Source of the DNA: Gnetum montanum
Taxonomy: Eukaryota; Streptophyta; Gnetopsida; Gnetales; Gnetaceae
Direction: 5' to 3'
DNA length: 64,000 nucleotides
Assembly (NCBI GenBank): GCA_015680685.1
Contig: MNCI01005255.1
Span: 1,010,811 to 1,074,810 of the forward strand
Each line of letters begins with the position of its first letter. Position 1 is the stretch's first letter. Below the pieces are notes generated by a model. The model was given only the letters and a program-made list of their open reading frames with translations, ran no database searches and was not told the DNA's origin. This document shows, piece after piece, positions 9,422-20,855 of the stretch. A program made the position numbers and the translations under genes.

Positions 9422-9927
9422 CACTTCATGAAATATTTGGTAGCGGTGATTATGAAGCTATGCCCTGCAAAAGATTTTGGTGCAATAGGCCCTATAATGT
9501 CTAATCCCCATCATTGGAAGGGCCATGTAATCTGTATCGTGTGTAGTTCCGTAGGCGACACATGTATAAGATTCACATAACGCTAACATGTGTCGCACGT
9601 TTTAACCCTTGTAAGATAGTCTTTTTCCATATATGGCCAATAATACCCTAAGCGACGGATTTTAGTAGCCATGGCTCGTGGGGCTACGTGTCCTCCATAC
9701 AGTCCCTCGTGAACTTCACCGACTATACGTTGTGCTTGGTCTTTGTTAAAGCAAGTAAGCAATACTCCATCAAAAGAGCATCTACAAAGGGTACTATCTC
9801 CTATGATGACGTATTTCCTAGCTCGCTTGCGGATTGCATCTTTTTTTACATGCGTTAGCTCGTGTGGTGGTTCACCATCCAGAAGGTAAGTTTTAATGTT
9901 ATTGTACCATTCTGGCGTTCCATCCAC
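9421..9927 (-). pseudogene. Integrase, N-terminal part (element C)
   Basis: Read from 9927 to 9421 it holds a linker with WYNNIKTYLLDGEPPHEL, the zinc-binding region (VHEGLYGGHVAPRAMATKI, then CDTC) and the first catalytic aspartate in WGLDIIGPI, followed by HSFIITATKYFMKWV. Stops lie after CDTC and before WGLD. The rest of the domain is at 892-1654, beyond element A. Confidence 0.85.
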
Positions 9928-12146
9928 GAGTAGTAAAAATATTTACACCGTCTGAATGACAGGATCTGCACACTCTGTCATTAAGGCAGGACAAGTGTCA
10001 AACAGGTGCGGCGGCACTTTCAATGATAATGTAGCCAGTGCATTGCCACCGTGTTGTCATTTCAAGGCACGTGTTGGGCATTAGTTGCTGTGAACTACTT
10101 CAGAAGATCTTTAGCCATATCGCAGTAGGGCTGTAAATGTACAGCCTTGTAGGCGTAGACTCCTGTGATTTGATTTATCACGAGCATCGAATTGCCCCTA
10201 ATTGCTAGGTGTTGAATGTTAAGCTCTCTGGGTCTTAATAATCCCCTGAGGAGCCCCTCATACTCTGCCAAATTGCTCATACAGGGGAAGGTCAGGTGGT
10301 AGGTGTACAGACGTACATCCTCAGGTGACAACGTAATGATCGTGGCGGCACTGCCGCCTCTAGTGGTTGAAGCTCCGTCAAAATGTAACATTGCTTCGAG
10401 ACCTGTTAGAATAGGGCTTAGACTATGTACATGTTCATTGGGAAATTCAGGCTCTATCATCGCCTGACTATCAATAGGTGATGTCATTAGTTGGTCGGCT
10501 ATCACTTGGCCTTTCATAGAGGATTGGCCAATGTAATGCAGATCGAATTTTGCCGTGATAGCTTTCCAACGAGCTATCGTACTACTTTCATATAGGTTGT
10601 GTGTAATAGCTCTCAGGATGTTATTCTTGCAGATTATATTGACTTTGCTATGGAAGAGATATTGTATGCACTTTTTGACCGCAAACACTAACGCTAAACA
10701 ATTATGCTCTACTTCATTATACCTCATTTCATATGCACATAGAGCATAACTTAAGTAGTAGATGGGTACTTCTGACCCATCACCTCTCCTTTGACAAAGT
10801 AATGCAGCTAAGGATACGTCTGAGGTTATGAGGTAAATGTAGAATGGCTGATCCCTTTGTGGCGGGAATACTGTTGGCAAGTGTTGAAGTTCTTGTTTCA
10901 AGCTGTCAAATGCACGCTGACAATCGTTTGTCCACTCGAAATTAAGCCCCTTCTTAAGCAGATGCTGCATAGGGTGTAATTTATTTGTTAATTTCGAGAT
11001 GAACCACCTAATAAACTGTAACCACCCTTGCAACCTACATAATTTCTTGAGACTTGTAGCGGGTGTCAACTCAACGATGGCCTTGACCTTGTCAGGAACT
11101 ACTCGTATGCCAGTTTCCGACACCAAAAACCCCAGCATGCATTTGGTTTTGACTCCGAATATGCACTTCTTTGGGTTGAGCCAGAGTTCGTATTTAGAGC
11201 ATCTTTTAAGGACTAACTCTTGGTCCTCTGAATGATCTTCTGACCTTACAGACTTAACAGGTATATCATCAACATAATCATTCAATCTTCCTAGGAGATA
11301 ATCACTAAAGATGTACTTCATAGCTCACTGATACGTAGCTTTGGTATTTTTTAAACCAAAAGGCATCATAGTATAACAAAAGGTCCCCTAGGGTGTCATG
11401 AATGTTGTGGTCAGCTGGTGTTCTGGGTTGATGAAAATCTGATTATAGCCTGAAAAGCCATCCATGAAGGATAAAAGCACATGCCCAACGGTTGTATCTA
11501 CTAGTTGGTCGATACTCGGTAGTGGGAATTTGTCCTTGATTGTGGCTTTGTTCAAGTTCCAGAAGTCTATGTAGATGCGTATCCCTCCGGTCTTCTTAGG
11601 GACAACTACAATGTTAAATACCCAGTCTGAGTAATCAACCGCACGGATGAAACGAGCTTGGTACAGTTTAGTGATCTCATCACGTACTGCTAGCATGATT
11701 TTTGGCTTAATTTTCAGTGCTTTTTGTCTAATCGCTTTAATATGCGGGTCTAGAATTATGTTCTGTTGTATTAGCCTTGGATCTAGTATTGGCATATCTT
11801 CATATGACCATGTGAATACTGTGACGTTATTCTAGAGTACCTTTTTTATATTGTCATGTGTCTTTTGGTCTAATAAAGAACTAACCTTAAGAGTTTTGTT
11901 CTCACCTTTATGCATAACCATAGGGACCTCGTTGAAGGGGTCTTCGGTTACATCTCCAGCCTCCAGATCTAGTGTGCGCATTGATTGTTCTGGCCAGTCT
12001 AGAGACGTTTCCGACATGGCTATGATTGTGTCATTGAGGGAAAGGTTAGTTCCTACTAGTATGAGATCAAATTGTCTAACAATTCCCCCATGTGGGCCTG
12101 TTAAGGCTAGGGGTGCAAATAAAGTTGCGTCCATTTGCCAACTATC
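9928..12146 (-). pseudogene. RT, RNase H and second RNase H (element C)
   Basis: RT copies the element RNA and RNase H removes it. From 12134 one frame runs to 10095, nearly 690 codons, with only three internal stops: TAG at 11829, TAG for a conserved tryptophan in MTPWGTF at 11385, and TGA after TYQ at 11322. RT motifs are FMDGFSGYNQI, MMPFGLKN and an intact YVDDI. The gypsy RNase H follows (FYIYLITSD, YNEVEHNCLALVF), then the second, Tat-specific RNase H (HFDGASTTRGGS, NLAEYEGLLRG). In the latter the usual RGDS is RGNS, losing an acidic residue. After a stop at 10092 the linker to integrase is decayed. Confidence 0.88.
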
Positions 12147-12170
12147 CTGCAAAATTGCCAAATATGAAAT
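12143..12170 (-). other. Predicted 3' splice site before RT (element C)
   Basis: On the minus strand a T-rich stretch ends in TTTTGCAG, followed by 12 bases and the RT ATG at 12134. Elements B (25829) and D (32719) have an AG at nearly the same distance (11 bases) from the RT ATG. Ogre elements of the same broad lineage are known to splice out an intron between PR and RT. The donor was not located. Confidence 0.5.
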
Positions 12171-12332
12171 TGATTAGGAAAATGCTAAGTTAAATGCTGC
12201 AAGTATTAGCGTATGATGCTTGGTGTAGTTTGAAAAGGTATGGTATGACATTGCCGAGCGTGAAGAGCTAACTAAATTTTGAATATCGTGAACAACCTAT
12301 AATTAATGTAACCTATTACGAAGTGGTAAGGT

Positions 12333-12364
12333 GTAGTAGTTTAAGGCTATTTCGGACCGTAATG
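12333..12364 (-). repeat. Single GGCC-type hairpin-tag repeat, RT side (element C)
   Basis: A degenerate copy: on the minus strand GGTC, six bases, AGCC, TTAAACTACT. It lies between the RT start and the 5' end of the antisense gene, so in C the repeats flank that gene on both sides. Confidence 0.5.
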
Positions 12365-12605
12365 TATAAGATATCTACCACATTAATGCCTTGATCTTCG
12401 GGTTCCATCTCATGCTGACACTAGTGTTTAGGCAAGTCCCGCTTTAATTGGCCGTCAAGTCGATTAGTCTTGCATATTATAAGTAAGCAGTTCATATCGA
12501 AAACAGGTTGTTGGCTATTGTGAATTCGAATTAAGCTATCGCAGAAAGAGAGAAAGAGAAAAAGATAGCAGTGTGTTATTTGTGAAGGTTTACAGAACTG
12601 TAACT

Positions 12606-15600
12606 ATGGCGTCGAAGGTGAGAGGAAAGAATGCCAAATTGATGAAAATTGATGAAGTACAGGGGAGTCTGTAGTGCGCTTCGCAGGCTTTGGTCAAAGT
12701 ACAAGATGTTACTCCCCTGAATCGGTAGGCCGTCTCTCACTTATTCGCATTGCTTTCAGTGATATATTTTTTTCTTTTGTTTATTCTTTTGAGTTATCTT
12801 TGTAAACTAGAGTTTTGGGATATAGACATTGTATTAAAACAAGGGTTTAGATAGCGGTATTGCATCTATCACCATTGTTTGAGACAAACCTTGCATTGTT
12901 GCAAGGGTTTAAGCGATTTTGGCTGCATGGCTAAAGCGTAATTTGTAGTTTTCCTAAGCATGCAATGAAATCTAGATTTAGACTTTTGTCTAATGGTAAT
13001 GTGTTTATGTTCTGTACAGCATAATGGTGAAATATGTACTAATTATTTTGGACATAGTCGGGGTTTTGTGTTGTATAAATCCTACCACAGCCAATGTTCC
13101 TCCCCCTCAAACTCACCTATAGGGGAAAGTAATATGGTTCCGGAAGGGTGCGCAGGAGTTCTTGTAGTTTTTGTTGCGTAACTACAACATCATCATTTGG
13201 TCGCATTTGCTGGGTGATGTGGCTGCAGCCATTTTGGAAAATTTGTTAGTCGGTTCTACATAGGGCATTTTGGCTTTCCTGACAGATGGAGCTATTGACA
13301 CTAGTTGACCTCAAGATCACGAACTTAGCGCCAAAGGATTGAGGCATTTAACTTGGATCTGGGAGATACCCAAATTTAGCTGTTATCATGCCTATAACAC
13401 TTTGTTCATAGCCCATCATGTCTCAACCTACTTTCATAATCCACCAGGCATGGTGTATTACTCAGGCGGGTAAGTCATTTTACTTGTGGTGATGTTAATA
13501 TGTTTTTGAATGTTTGAACTTGTAGAGCATGGGATAGTAATGCGTTATATGATACAGGTTCTTTATCAACGCAAATGGGTTATTGGGCAATAATGATACA
13601 TTGTCCTTGACTGAAAGGGCAATAAATAAGTTTACGTCGACTAGCAACGTACGCGCCAATGTCATGGGGCAAATGGCCTTCGAAATTCCTGAGTACCCCA
13701 CCCGTTACTCCGATTCTTTCAAGAATTGTTAGATCCTCAGATGGTTACATGAGAAATGGACCTTGAACCTGCCCCTCATACTCGTGGACGTGCAAAGGAA
13801 GTTTCCTCCATTTCCTTTGCCATTCGGACCTGGTAAGGTTTCGTCGTTACAATTAGTTACAGGATATTATTGTTTGAAATGTTGTATAACATTGTCTTTG
13901 CTATCTTGACTTGTGTTATCAGTTAGGAAATTTCAGGAAGTTACCATCATGATTTTTGGCCGCAGGATGAACACCCTCCTCTTTCGTTACGGTGACATAA
14001 AGGAAGCACAACGTTGGCTTAGCCACGCGACGGTCCCAGCTACGTTGGTTACTAAGCTATGGGAGGCAAGGCTGATGCATTTTTTCCTGGCTGTAACCCC
14101 CGATGTCCCCGAAAGTGAAATGCTAACCCTAGTTAACTACTTTAGCGAGGGGGCTGAACGTTATTGCACTCGCATGCGTAAAATTCATGTACATTTTGAC
14201 ATTGGTGCTCAGCTATTTACTAACCTTTTCGGTGTCCCTTCCAATGGTCTTCCCATAGAAGAAAAGTTGAGGAGAAGCCTCAAATGTCAGGAAGAGCTGG
14301 AGGAGTGGCTGGGAACTAAGAAGGACACGAAGGGGATTCCTTGTGAAAAGATCGTGTTGGAGGTTGCCAAGACCATTTATCCCCTTTTCTGAGCTTGGGC
14401 CTTCCCTAGAATGCTCTTACAGGGGAAGTTCTTCACCATAGAACAGGCCCGTATCATGCGAGAGGTGATAGAGGAAGGGACCCAATTCGATTGGGCGAGC
14501 TATTTCGCCGAAGGGTTATGCACTGAAATGATTAGGCTCCGCCAAAAGCTCGAGTCGCGTTTCAGTGTGCACTTTACCTTTTTCATAGCTTGCCTCTAGG
14601 ATTTTGCTGAATTTCTAGTGGTCCAGAGGAATGGGGTCTAGGTGCAACAAGACCGAGACTAGTTATCCAAACCCTGGATCTCCCACCTCTTCGGCACTAC
14701 CCAGTCACAAGATCCTCCGGAGGGAATTGGGGAGTCGTTTTCTATAACGACTAGGAATGTGGTGGCACCTTGAACGTGAGGATCTGACAGCATAGGTGGG
14801 GCGCTTCCCTCTTACACGGGTGATGTGTTATGGGGGAAGCGCCTGGCGACAAAAATAGTGGATGCTTCAGTTCAACGTAAAAGGCCTCGTCTAACCGAGG
14901 CACCTGTGGAGTCGGCAAGTGGCGTAGGTAGAACTGTACAAGTCAGGTTTCAGCGGAGTAAACTTCCATCTGGTAAGCGAGAGGATACAGTAAAAGTTAT
15001 GGTGATTGTTGTATTACGCAACTTATTCAAGGTGTTTTGAATTATTTAAGTGTATTATATGGCAGGAACAAGGAGACCTACAGAGTAGTTGACCTCTGAG
15101 ACAGGGGCTATGGTGTTACGACATGGGGAAGGGGCCCCAGTTATTAGAGTGAGTGACACACAGACCCTTGTGAGCAAAGAGAGAGTGGAGGTGGAGAACA
15201 TTGACGCACTTTCCACTAGGACAGGAAGAGGTAATCAATTTATTAAAATTTTTAAGAGATTCTGTTATTAGCCAAAATTTTTGACTTAATTATGCCACAT
15301 ATGAACAAGGTGATTCCCCATCCACCGTTGTAAGCAGAGTGTGGGGTGAATTCCCTGATAAATTCACCTTTATGGAAGGCATCGTCAGTGATATGATCGA
15401 GCGCTTAGAATGCGTCGATCCCAAGGCTGGTATGTTGTGGCTAACGTATGCTTATTTTGTTATAAGGTTACAGTTCTTAATTACGTTTGATCTAATATTT
15501 TTCATTAGGAGCTCGCCTTTGATGGGACTCTATGGAGCCCATTCACCTGGACACCATCAAACCCTCATCGGAAGCAATGGTCGTGCCATGCAACATTTAT

Positions 15601-16595
15601 GAAGAAATGAGTAAATGTGCATTACGTTTAACCCACTCCCTGTGGGAAAGTCAAAATTCCAATGAAGACCTCTGGAAGAAGTTGTAGAGATCAAAGAAGG
15701 AAAGGATGTCTCTAACCAGAGAGGTCGGAGACTTAAGGTCGCGATGTGAATTCCTGCAAGCTCGAGGAACGGGTGAAGAGGACTAATGGACAGCTGTCAT
15801 TGACTACGCTCGCTACTAGACCGTAGTCAGAAACAGCGTACAAACTAGTTGTGAATTAGTCGAGCAAAGGATGCAGATGGAGATCCTAGCCCAGAAGAAT
15901 TAAGACTGTAAGGACTTTTGTGCAAGTGTTCAAGAGTGGGGACAGATGCAGAAAGATCATAAGTATCTGTATAAGCGAGAAAGTATCGCTTATCGTCAGC
16001 ATTATCGAGATTCTTCCATTGAAGATCAATCATTTCGATTATTCCTCGATGTCATTGGTGCGTCTAAGGCCTTCGAGAAGTTCTAGGAGCAAGTGACGGT
16101 GAGCATGTCCCTACCTTCTTCCCCGAACCACCCTGGTGGACTAGTGTGGAGAAGGGGAAGGTTAAGGCTGGAACTAATTTTGGGAACGGGGTTTGGTCTA
16201 AGTTGATCGAAGACAAGATTATGCAACGTCTGTGGGTCGGCTTAGATCAACTTCCCTTTGCTGTTTATGCAGGGCCATTGTGAGTAAGTTTTAATGTTGT
16301 TGAATTTGAATTTTCTGAATTGTCCTATCATGGCTTTTGTTGATATACTTATTGTATGTAGTTACAAGAAATGAACAAAGAAGGTGAACAAGATGAGGCG
16401 TACGTTCAGGGAGGAGAGTGTAATGACGTAGATCGTCACCTTGGGGAGCAAGATTTAGTGGAAGAACCCTATGAAGATGACGTTCCTCATGAGGGAATAC
16501 TTCCTAAAAGGGATGGCCCGTATGAAGATGATTTGCTAGGCTTGGAAGCAGAGTTAAGGGATACGGGAGACAGTGGTGCTAGAGGGGATGCGTAA
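12606..16595 (+). pseudogene. Spliced antisense gene in the PR-RT spacer (element C)
   Basis: This gene is oriented against element C. Predicted exons: 12606-12724 (ATG, then MASKVRGKNAKL), 13020-13469, 13558-13832, 13923-14972, 15065-15230, about 15310-15430, about 15510-16280 and 16362-16595. Most junctions show GTAAG or GTAGG donors and pyrimidine-AG acceptors. Exon 2 ends with CYHAYNTLFIAHHV and NPPGMVYYSGG. Exon 4 has WLSHATVPATLV, LMHFFLAVTPDVPESEM and LFTNLFGVPSNG, then a basic stretch RKRPRLTE. Exon 7 looks like a coiled coil; exon 8 is strongly acidic and ends at a stop. Element B carries the same gene with exon lengths within a few bases for exons 3 and 4. Stops and frameshifts show it is dead here. 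Function unknown. Confidence 0.75.
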
Positions 16596-16774
16596 TTATG
16601 ATTACGCACGATTTTATTTATGAGATGGAACAAAGACAATATGAATTTTGACACGATTAATCATGAAATTTTCTCTATGGTTTTTAATTCTATGTTTTTA
16701 TTTATACAAAGTGTAAATAAAATTATTGAGGGTTTTGGGTAGGTGGCGTTATTGTGACCATTGAATGGAGTTGC

Positions 16775-16978
16775 TAGTTTAAGGCCATTGCGGGCCGTTA
16801 CATAGTGTTTGCATAAAATATAGATGAATTTTCTAGTTTGAGGCCGTCCTCAGCCATTTAAGTGGTTTTTGCGTAAAGATAGAAATTGGATATTTTAGTT
16901 TAGGGCCATTTCGGGCCTTCGCTAGTTTTAGGTCGTTGCAGGCCTTTACTAGTTTTAGGTCGTTACAGGCCATTTGCG
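16775..16978 (-). repeat. GGCC hairpin-tag array, PR side (element C)
   Basis: Five copies. The clearest on the minus strand reads GGCC, CGCAAT, GGCC, TTAAACTAGCA (near 16785-16800). The array sits between PR and the 3' end of the antisense gene. Plus-strand words such as AGTTTTAGGTCGTTGCAGGCC are the reverse complement. Confidence 0.75.
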
Positions 16979-17205
16979 TATGTCGGAGAGTGTAATTGAT
17001 AAAAGTGTAAATATTTGCGTAATTGTATTAATGTAACTAATAGGAGTTAAGAAGAATAAATGGTGTAAACAAAGAAATGTAAATGGCGTAATTGATAGAA
17101 GACATAAATATATGTATACTAAACAAAACTGACAGTCAAAACTGATAAGCGTAAATGGCAAAACTAGTGAAAGTATAAAGATGTGTGTAGATATCATGTA
17201 GGTCA
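16979..17205 (-). other. AT-rich spacer with GCGTAA words
   Basis: No gene is seen. The stretch repeats words such as GTGTAA and GCGTAA about every 20-30 bases. It separates the PR stop from the hairpin array. Confidence 0.35.
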
Positions 17206-17994
17206 ATCGCTAGCCCGTAATTTTTTTCTGATAGCTTTTACATTGAGTGGTGCGTAAGGGCGAGGAGATCTATGACCTGACTCCTTCACATCATCTTCCT
17301 CTCCTAGAAATGGTAGGTCGTCCTAGGCTAGGCTGTCATTAGTCATTTCGACTTGTTCAGGAATTTGGACATGGGGTTGATTTTCGGGCATTTCGATTTC
17401 CAAACCCCATTCTTCCTCAATGTTATTGATGTTTCTAGGAGTTATTTCATCACCATGTATCACTACCTCTCCCCCTGCATACGGTAGGTGTATCTCTTGG
17501 TGTATCGGTGATGAAATTACCCTCAGTTAGGCTAGCCAGGACCTCCCTAGAATTAGGTTGAAGTCAGGTATCTCCTCGATGACGATAAATGTGGCGTTTG
17601 TTGGGAACTGGTCTCCTACCACAAAATTGATATGTACCATCCCTTTGACTGGAACTCGTGTCCCGTTGAACCACTTTAGGCATGATGTCATCATAGGACT
17701 GATCTGGTCGACCAGGCCCAACTTATCCACTATAGGATAAGGGATGACATTCGTAGCCGCACCATCGTCAATGTGCACCCTCCGAATCCGATGTTGACAA
17801 ACCTGGATGGTGATGAACATGGATTCTGTTGTCACTCGACCTTTCTTAGGATCATCTTTGATGGATACATCATGAAAGGTCAACGGGGTACGTTTAGGTC
17901 GCTCAGCGGTAGGGGGAAACATTACAACATGTATCGCTTCATATTCCGCTGGTAAGTTTTCATCCACAGGTATGGATGTTAGCATACGGACCAT
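17206..17994 (-). pseudogene. Aspartic protease region (element C)
   Basis: Read leftward it has LTSIPVDENLPAEYEA, the active-site stretch RRVHIDDGAATNVIPY, LKWFNGTRVPVKG, FIVIEEIPDFNLILGRSWLA, and after a stop at 17524 SPIHQEIHLPYAGGEVVIHGD. The C-terminal end is acidic and finishes with RPYAPLNVKAIRKKL, a stretch also readable in element E (RPYSFPNL, IRKNL). The N-terminal end is fused directly to a truncated gag copy at about 18000, with the zinc knuckle and linker missing. Confidence 0.85.
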
Positions 17995-17997
17995 AGC

Positions 17998-18911
17998 CTC
18001 ACGTATTTCATTCAGAGTAGTGCTCCATCACTGTATAAACTTCTGGACCGGCTCGAGCGAGTCTTGTTTCACTCCCATAAGTTGATCTAATGTGACTTTC
18101 GGCTTTAAATTGTATCTAAAGTGAGTCACAAATTGTGTTAGAAGCTCTTCCAAGGTTGAGATGGAAGAGCGAGGGAGTGCTCGATACCAGTCCAAGGCCT
18201 TACTTGCCAGAGACATTGCAAAGACACAGATAATCATATGGGGCCATTGTTGTAGTAACAAGGATTCAGACCTAAAGGTAACTAGATGAGCATTAGGATC
18301 ACCTTCCCCATTGTATTTAGTAAAATGGGGCAAAGACATCCCTAGAGGCAACGACAGCATGGGGACTACTGGGCTGATGGGGTCATCATGGTACAAATCC
18401 ATGACCTGTATTGTATCAAAGCAAGCAGCTTTAAGATGCTTAACTTCCTTGGTGAGGGTTTGAATAAGCAAAAAAGCTTGATCCAGACCTGTTGATGATG
18501 AAGTTGGTGCTGGAGGAGTAGGGGGTTGGACTGGAAGAATAGTACCGGGCAATGGAAAGGGAGTGATAGCTTGGCTGACAGACGGCACGATGGGGACTGT
18601 CCCCACGGACGGAGCTACCTGTGAAACCCACCACCCGACAGGCTATGCAGAAAAATTGGCCATCACTGGATGTGTAGGATGGAAGGTGTAAGGATGTTGT
18701 GTAGTTACCTATGAGACATATGTGGTAGATGCAGCCAAGGGTTGCATACCATAGAATGCAGATTGATTGTGTTGTGCAATAGGCGTGATCCACTGACCAG
18801 CCGTAGGTTGTTGAACAGATCGCTGTGATTGAATGGTGGTTGCGATCTATTGCCTTACAATGGGCTGTGACGATAAGTTTTGCACCGGATTTTGCACCAA
18901 GTGGGTATAGT
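17998..18911 (-). pseudogene. gag of element C, downstream duplicate
   Basis: This is the second of two tandem copies of one gag segment; the other is at 18977-19891, with a period of about 979 bases. It holds the Q/P-rich region, LDQAFLLIQTL, DLYHDDPISPVVPM, LPHFTKYNGEGDPNAHLVTF, ALDWYRALPRSSIS and LEPVQKFIQ. It stops there and runs straight into PR, so the C-terminal capsid region and zinc knuckle are absent from this copy. Confidence 0.8.
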
Positions 18912-20477
18912 TTAGACTTGATGAAGTCGTTAACTGCTCCTTTGAAAATAGCCAACAAATGGAGTTTCATGATAGGCTCACGTATTTCATTCAGAGTAGC
19001 GCTCCATAGCTGTATAAACTTTTGGACTGGCTCGAGCAGGTCTTGTTTCACTCCCATAAGTTGATCTAATGTGATTTTCAACTTTAAATTGTATTTAAAG
19101 TGAGTCACAAATTGTGTTAGAAGCTCTTCCAAGGTTGAGATGGAAGAGCGAGGGAGTGCTCAATACCAGTCCAAGGCCTTACCTACCAGAGACATTGCAA
19201 AGACATGGATAATCATATGGGGCCATTGTTGTAGTAACAAGGATTCAGACCTAAAGGTAACTAGATGAGCATTAGGATCACCTTCCCCATTGTATTTAGT
19301 AAAATGGGGCAAAGACATCCCTAGAGGCAACGACAGCATGGGGACTACTGGGCTGATGGGGTCATCATGGTACAAATCCATGACCTGTATTGTATCAAAG
19401 CAAGTAGCTTTAAGATGCTTAACTTCCTCAGTGAGGGTCTGAATAAGCAAAAAAGCTTGATCCAGACCTGTTGATGATGAAGTTGGTGCTGGAGGAGCAG
19501 GGGGTTGGGCTGGAAGAATAGTACTGGGCAATGGAAAGGGAGTGATAGCTTGGCTAACAGACGGCACGACGGGGACTGTCCCCACGGACGGAGCTACTTG
19601 TGAAACCCACCACCCGATAGGCTATGCAGAGAAATTGGCCATCACTGGATGTGTAGGATGGAAGGTGTAAGGATGTTGTGCAGTTACCTGTGAGACATAT
19701 GTGGTAGATGCAGCCAAGGGTTGCACACCATAGAACGCAGATTGATTGTATTTTGCAACAGGCATGATCCACTGACCAGCTGTAGGTTGTTGAATAGATC
19801 GCTATGATTGAATGGTGGTTGCGATCTATTGCCTTGCAATGGGCTGCGACGATAAGTTTTGCATCGGATTTTGTACTAGGTGGGTTATAGGCATGGTACA
19901 GACCTACACTTGGGGAATGAAATGGGGGGGCAGTAGACGCAGGTATCATTGATGGAATCCTGATTACATGTGGCGAGGGGGTTACTCCCACATTATTTTG
20001 AGGTGGCATTTGTACTTGCAAGACTGAGGATTGCGTGGTGGCCTGTGGAACAATGGGAATATGCATTTGGGTGGTCATGATTGGGTTGATATGGGTAGCT
20101 TCTCCAGTGAGAGGATGAAATAGGGGATTCACATATGTATGGGGGCTGAGGGTATGGAATGAATCCGTGTGTTCAGATTGAGCTGCGAGTTCATCTTCCT
20201 CCTCCTCCTCATTTTGAGGCTCTAGAGTAGACTGTGTAATCCGATTCTTAGCCATAACGAGTTGGGACAGGAGTTCATGATAATGATCGGTAAGGAGGAT
20301 GAAGTCATATGCAGTAGGGGTGAAGTCTTGACCCCCTTTGTAGATCAGCTCGTAATTTTGTTTTGCCTCCATCTCGGCTTGGCTAAGCGCAAGTTTTGCC
20401 TGGATCTTGACGCAAATGAAATTATACTCTTCAGGAGTCAAGATGGTGAATGAAGGATCCATGCCCTGTAATCTCAA
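18912..20477 (-). pseudogene. gag of element C, N-terminal copy
   Basis: The start is taken at the ATG at 20462 (MDPSFTILTPEEYNFIC), because gag of A aligns from the same place. The first part is a helical domain (IQAKLALSQAEMEAKQNY, LLTDHYHELLSQLV) followed by a Q/P-rich stretch with a frameshift. The capsid-like core follows at 19585-19160 (TKYNGEGDPNAH, FRSESLLLQQWP). After 19000 it continues as LNEIREPIMKLHLLAIFKGA and DFIKSKLYPL. It then jumps to a duplicate of its own middle at 18911. Confidence 0.8.
18977..19891 (-). repeat. Tandem gag duplication in element C (upstream unit)
   Basis: This unit matches 17998-18911 at most positions. Both begin at CTCACGTATTTCATTCAGAGTAG on the plus strand and end near GTGGGTATA. 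The copies differ by scattered substitutions, so the duplication is not recent. Confidence 0.85.
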
Positions 20478-20830
20478 TGAATGACACGACGGTCCCTAAG
20501 GTCCTGTCGCGCCGAAAGCTGATTCGGGAATGGTGATGGGATTTACGGTTGTGGCACCCAAGTCAGTGGCAATTGTAGTGGCAGTAGTTTTATGTGCAAA
20601 ATCCATCTATCAGATACATCGATAACAAAAAACAAAAATATTTAAAAGGCGATGGCAAAACGAAACTATGATTAGGATTTCTACCCTGTAGGATTCCAAA
20701 GGAATCGTTACTGTGACCAATCTACACCACACGATTTCGTAAACTTCCCTAGAGGTATTACGTTTACATTATGTGAACATGGGTACAGATTGCTTACAGG
20801 GTTACCTGTAAAATATGGAACGGAGGTTCA
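20478..20830 (-). other. Leader of element C
   Basis: Untranslated stretch between the PBS and gag. No gene is seen. Unlike A, it has no TACGCT minisatellite. Confidence 0.5.
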
Positions 20831-20849
20831 TGCCCTCCTTCTAGCGCCA
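20831..20849 (-). promoter_or_regulatory. Primer-binding site of element C
   Basis: On the minus strand TGGCGCTAGAAGGAGGGCA, six bases after the LTR end. It is the same site as in element A. Confidence 0.8.
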
Positions 20850-20855
20850 GAAAAT

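Noticed and set aside
18440-19132. Apparent 230-codon protein with histidine- and serine-rich end
   Set aside because: The second half is an out-of-frame reading of the duplicated gag region.
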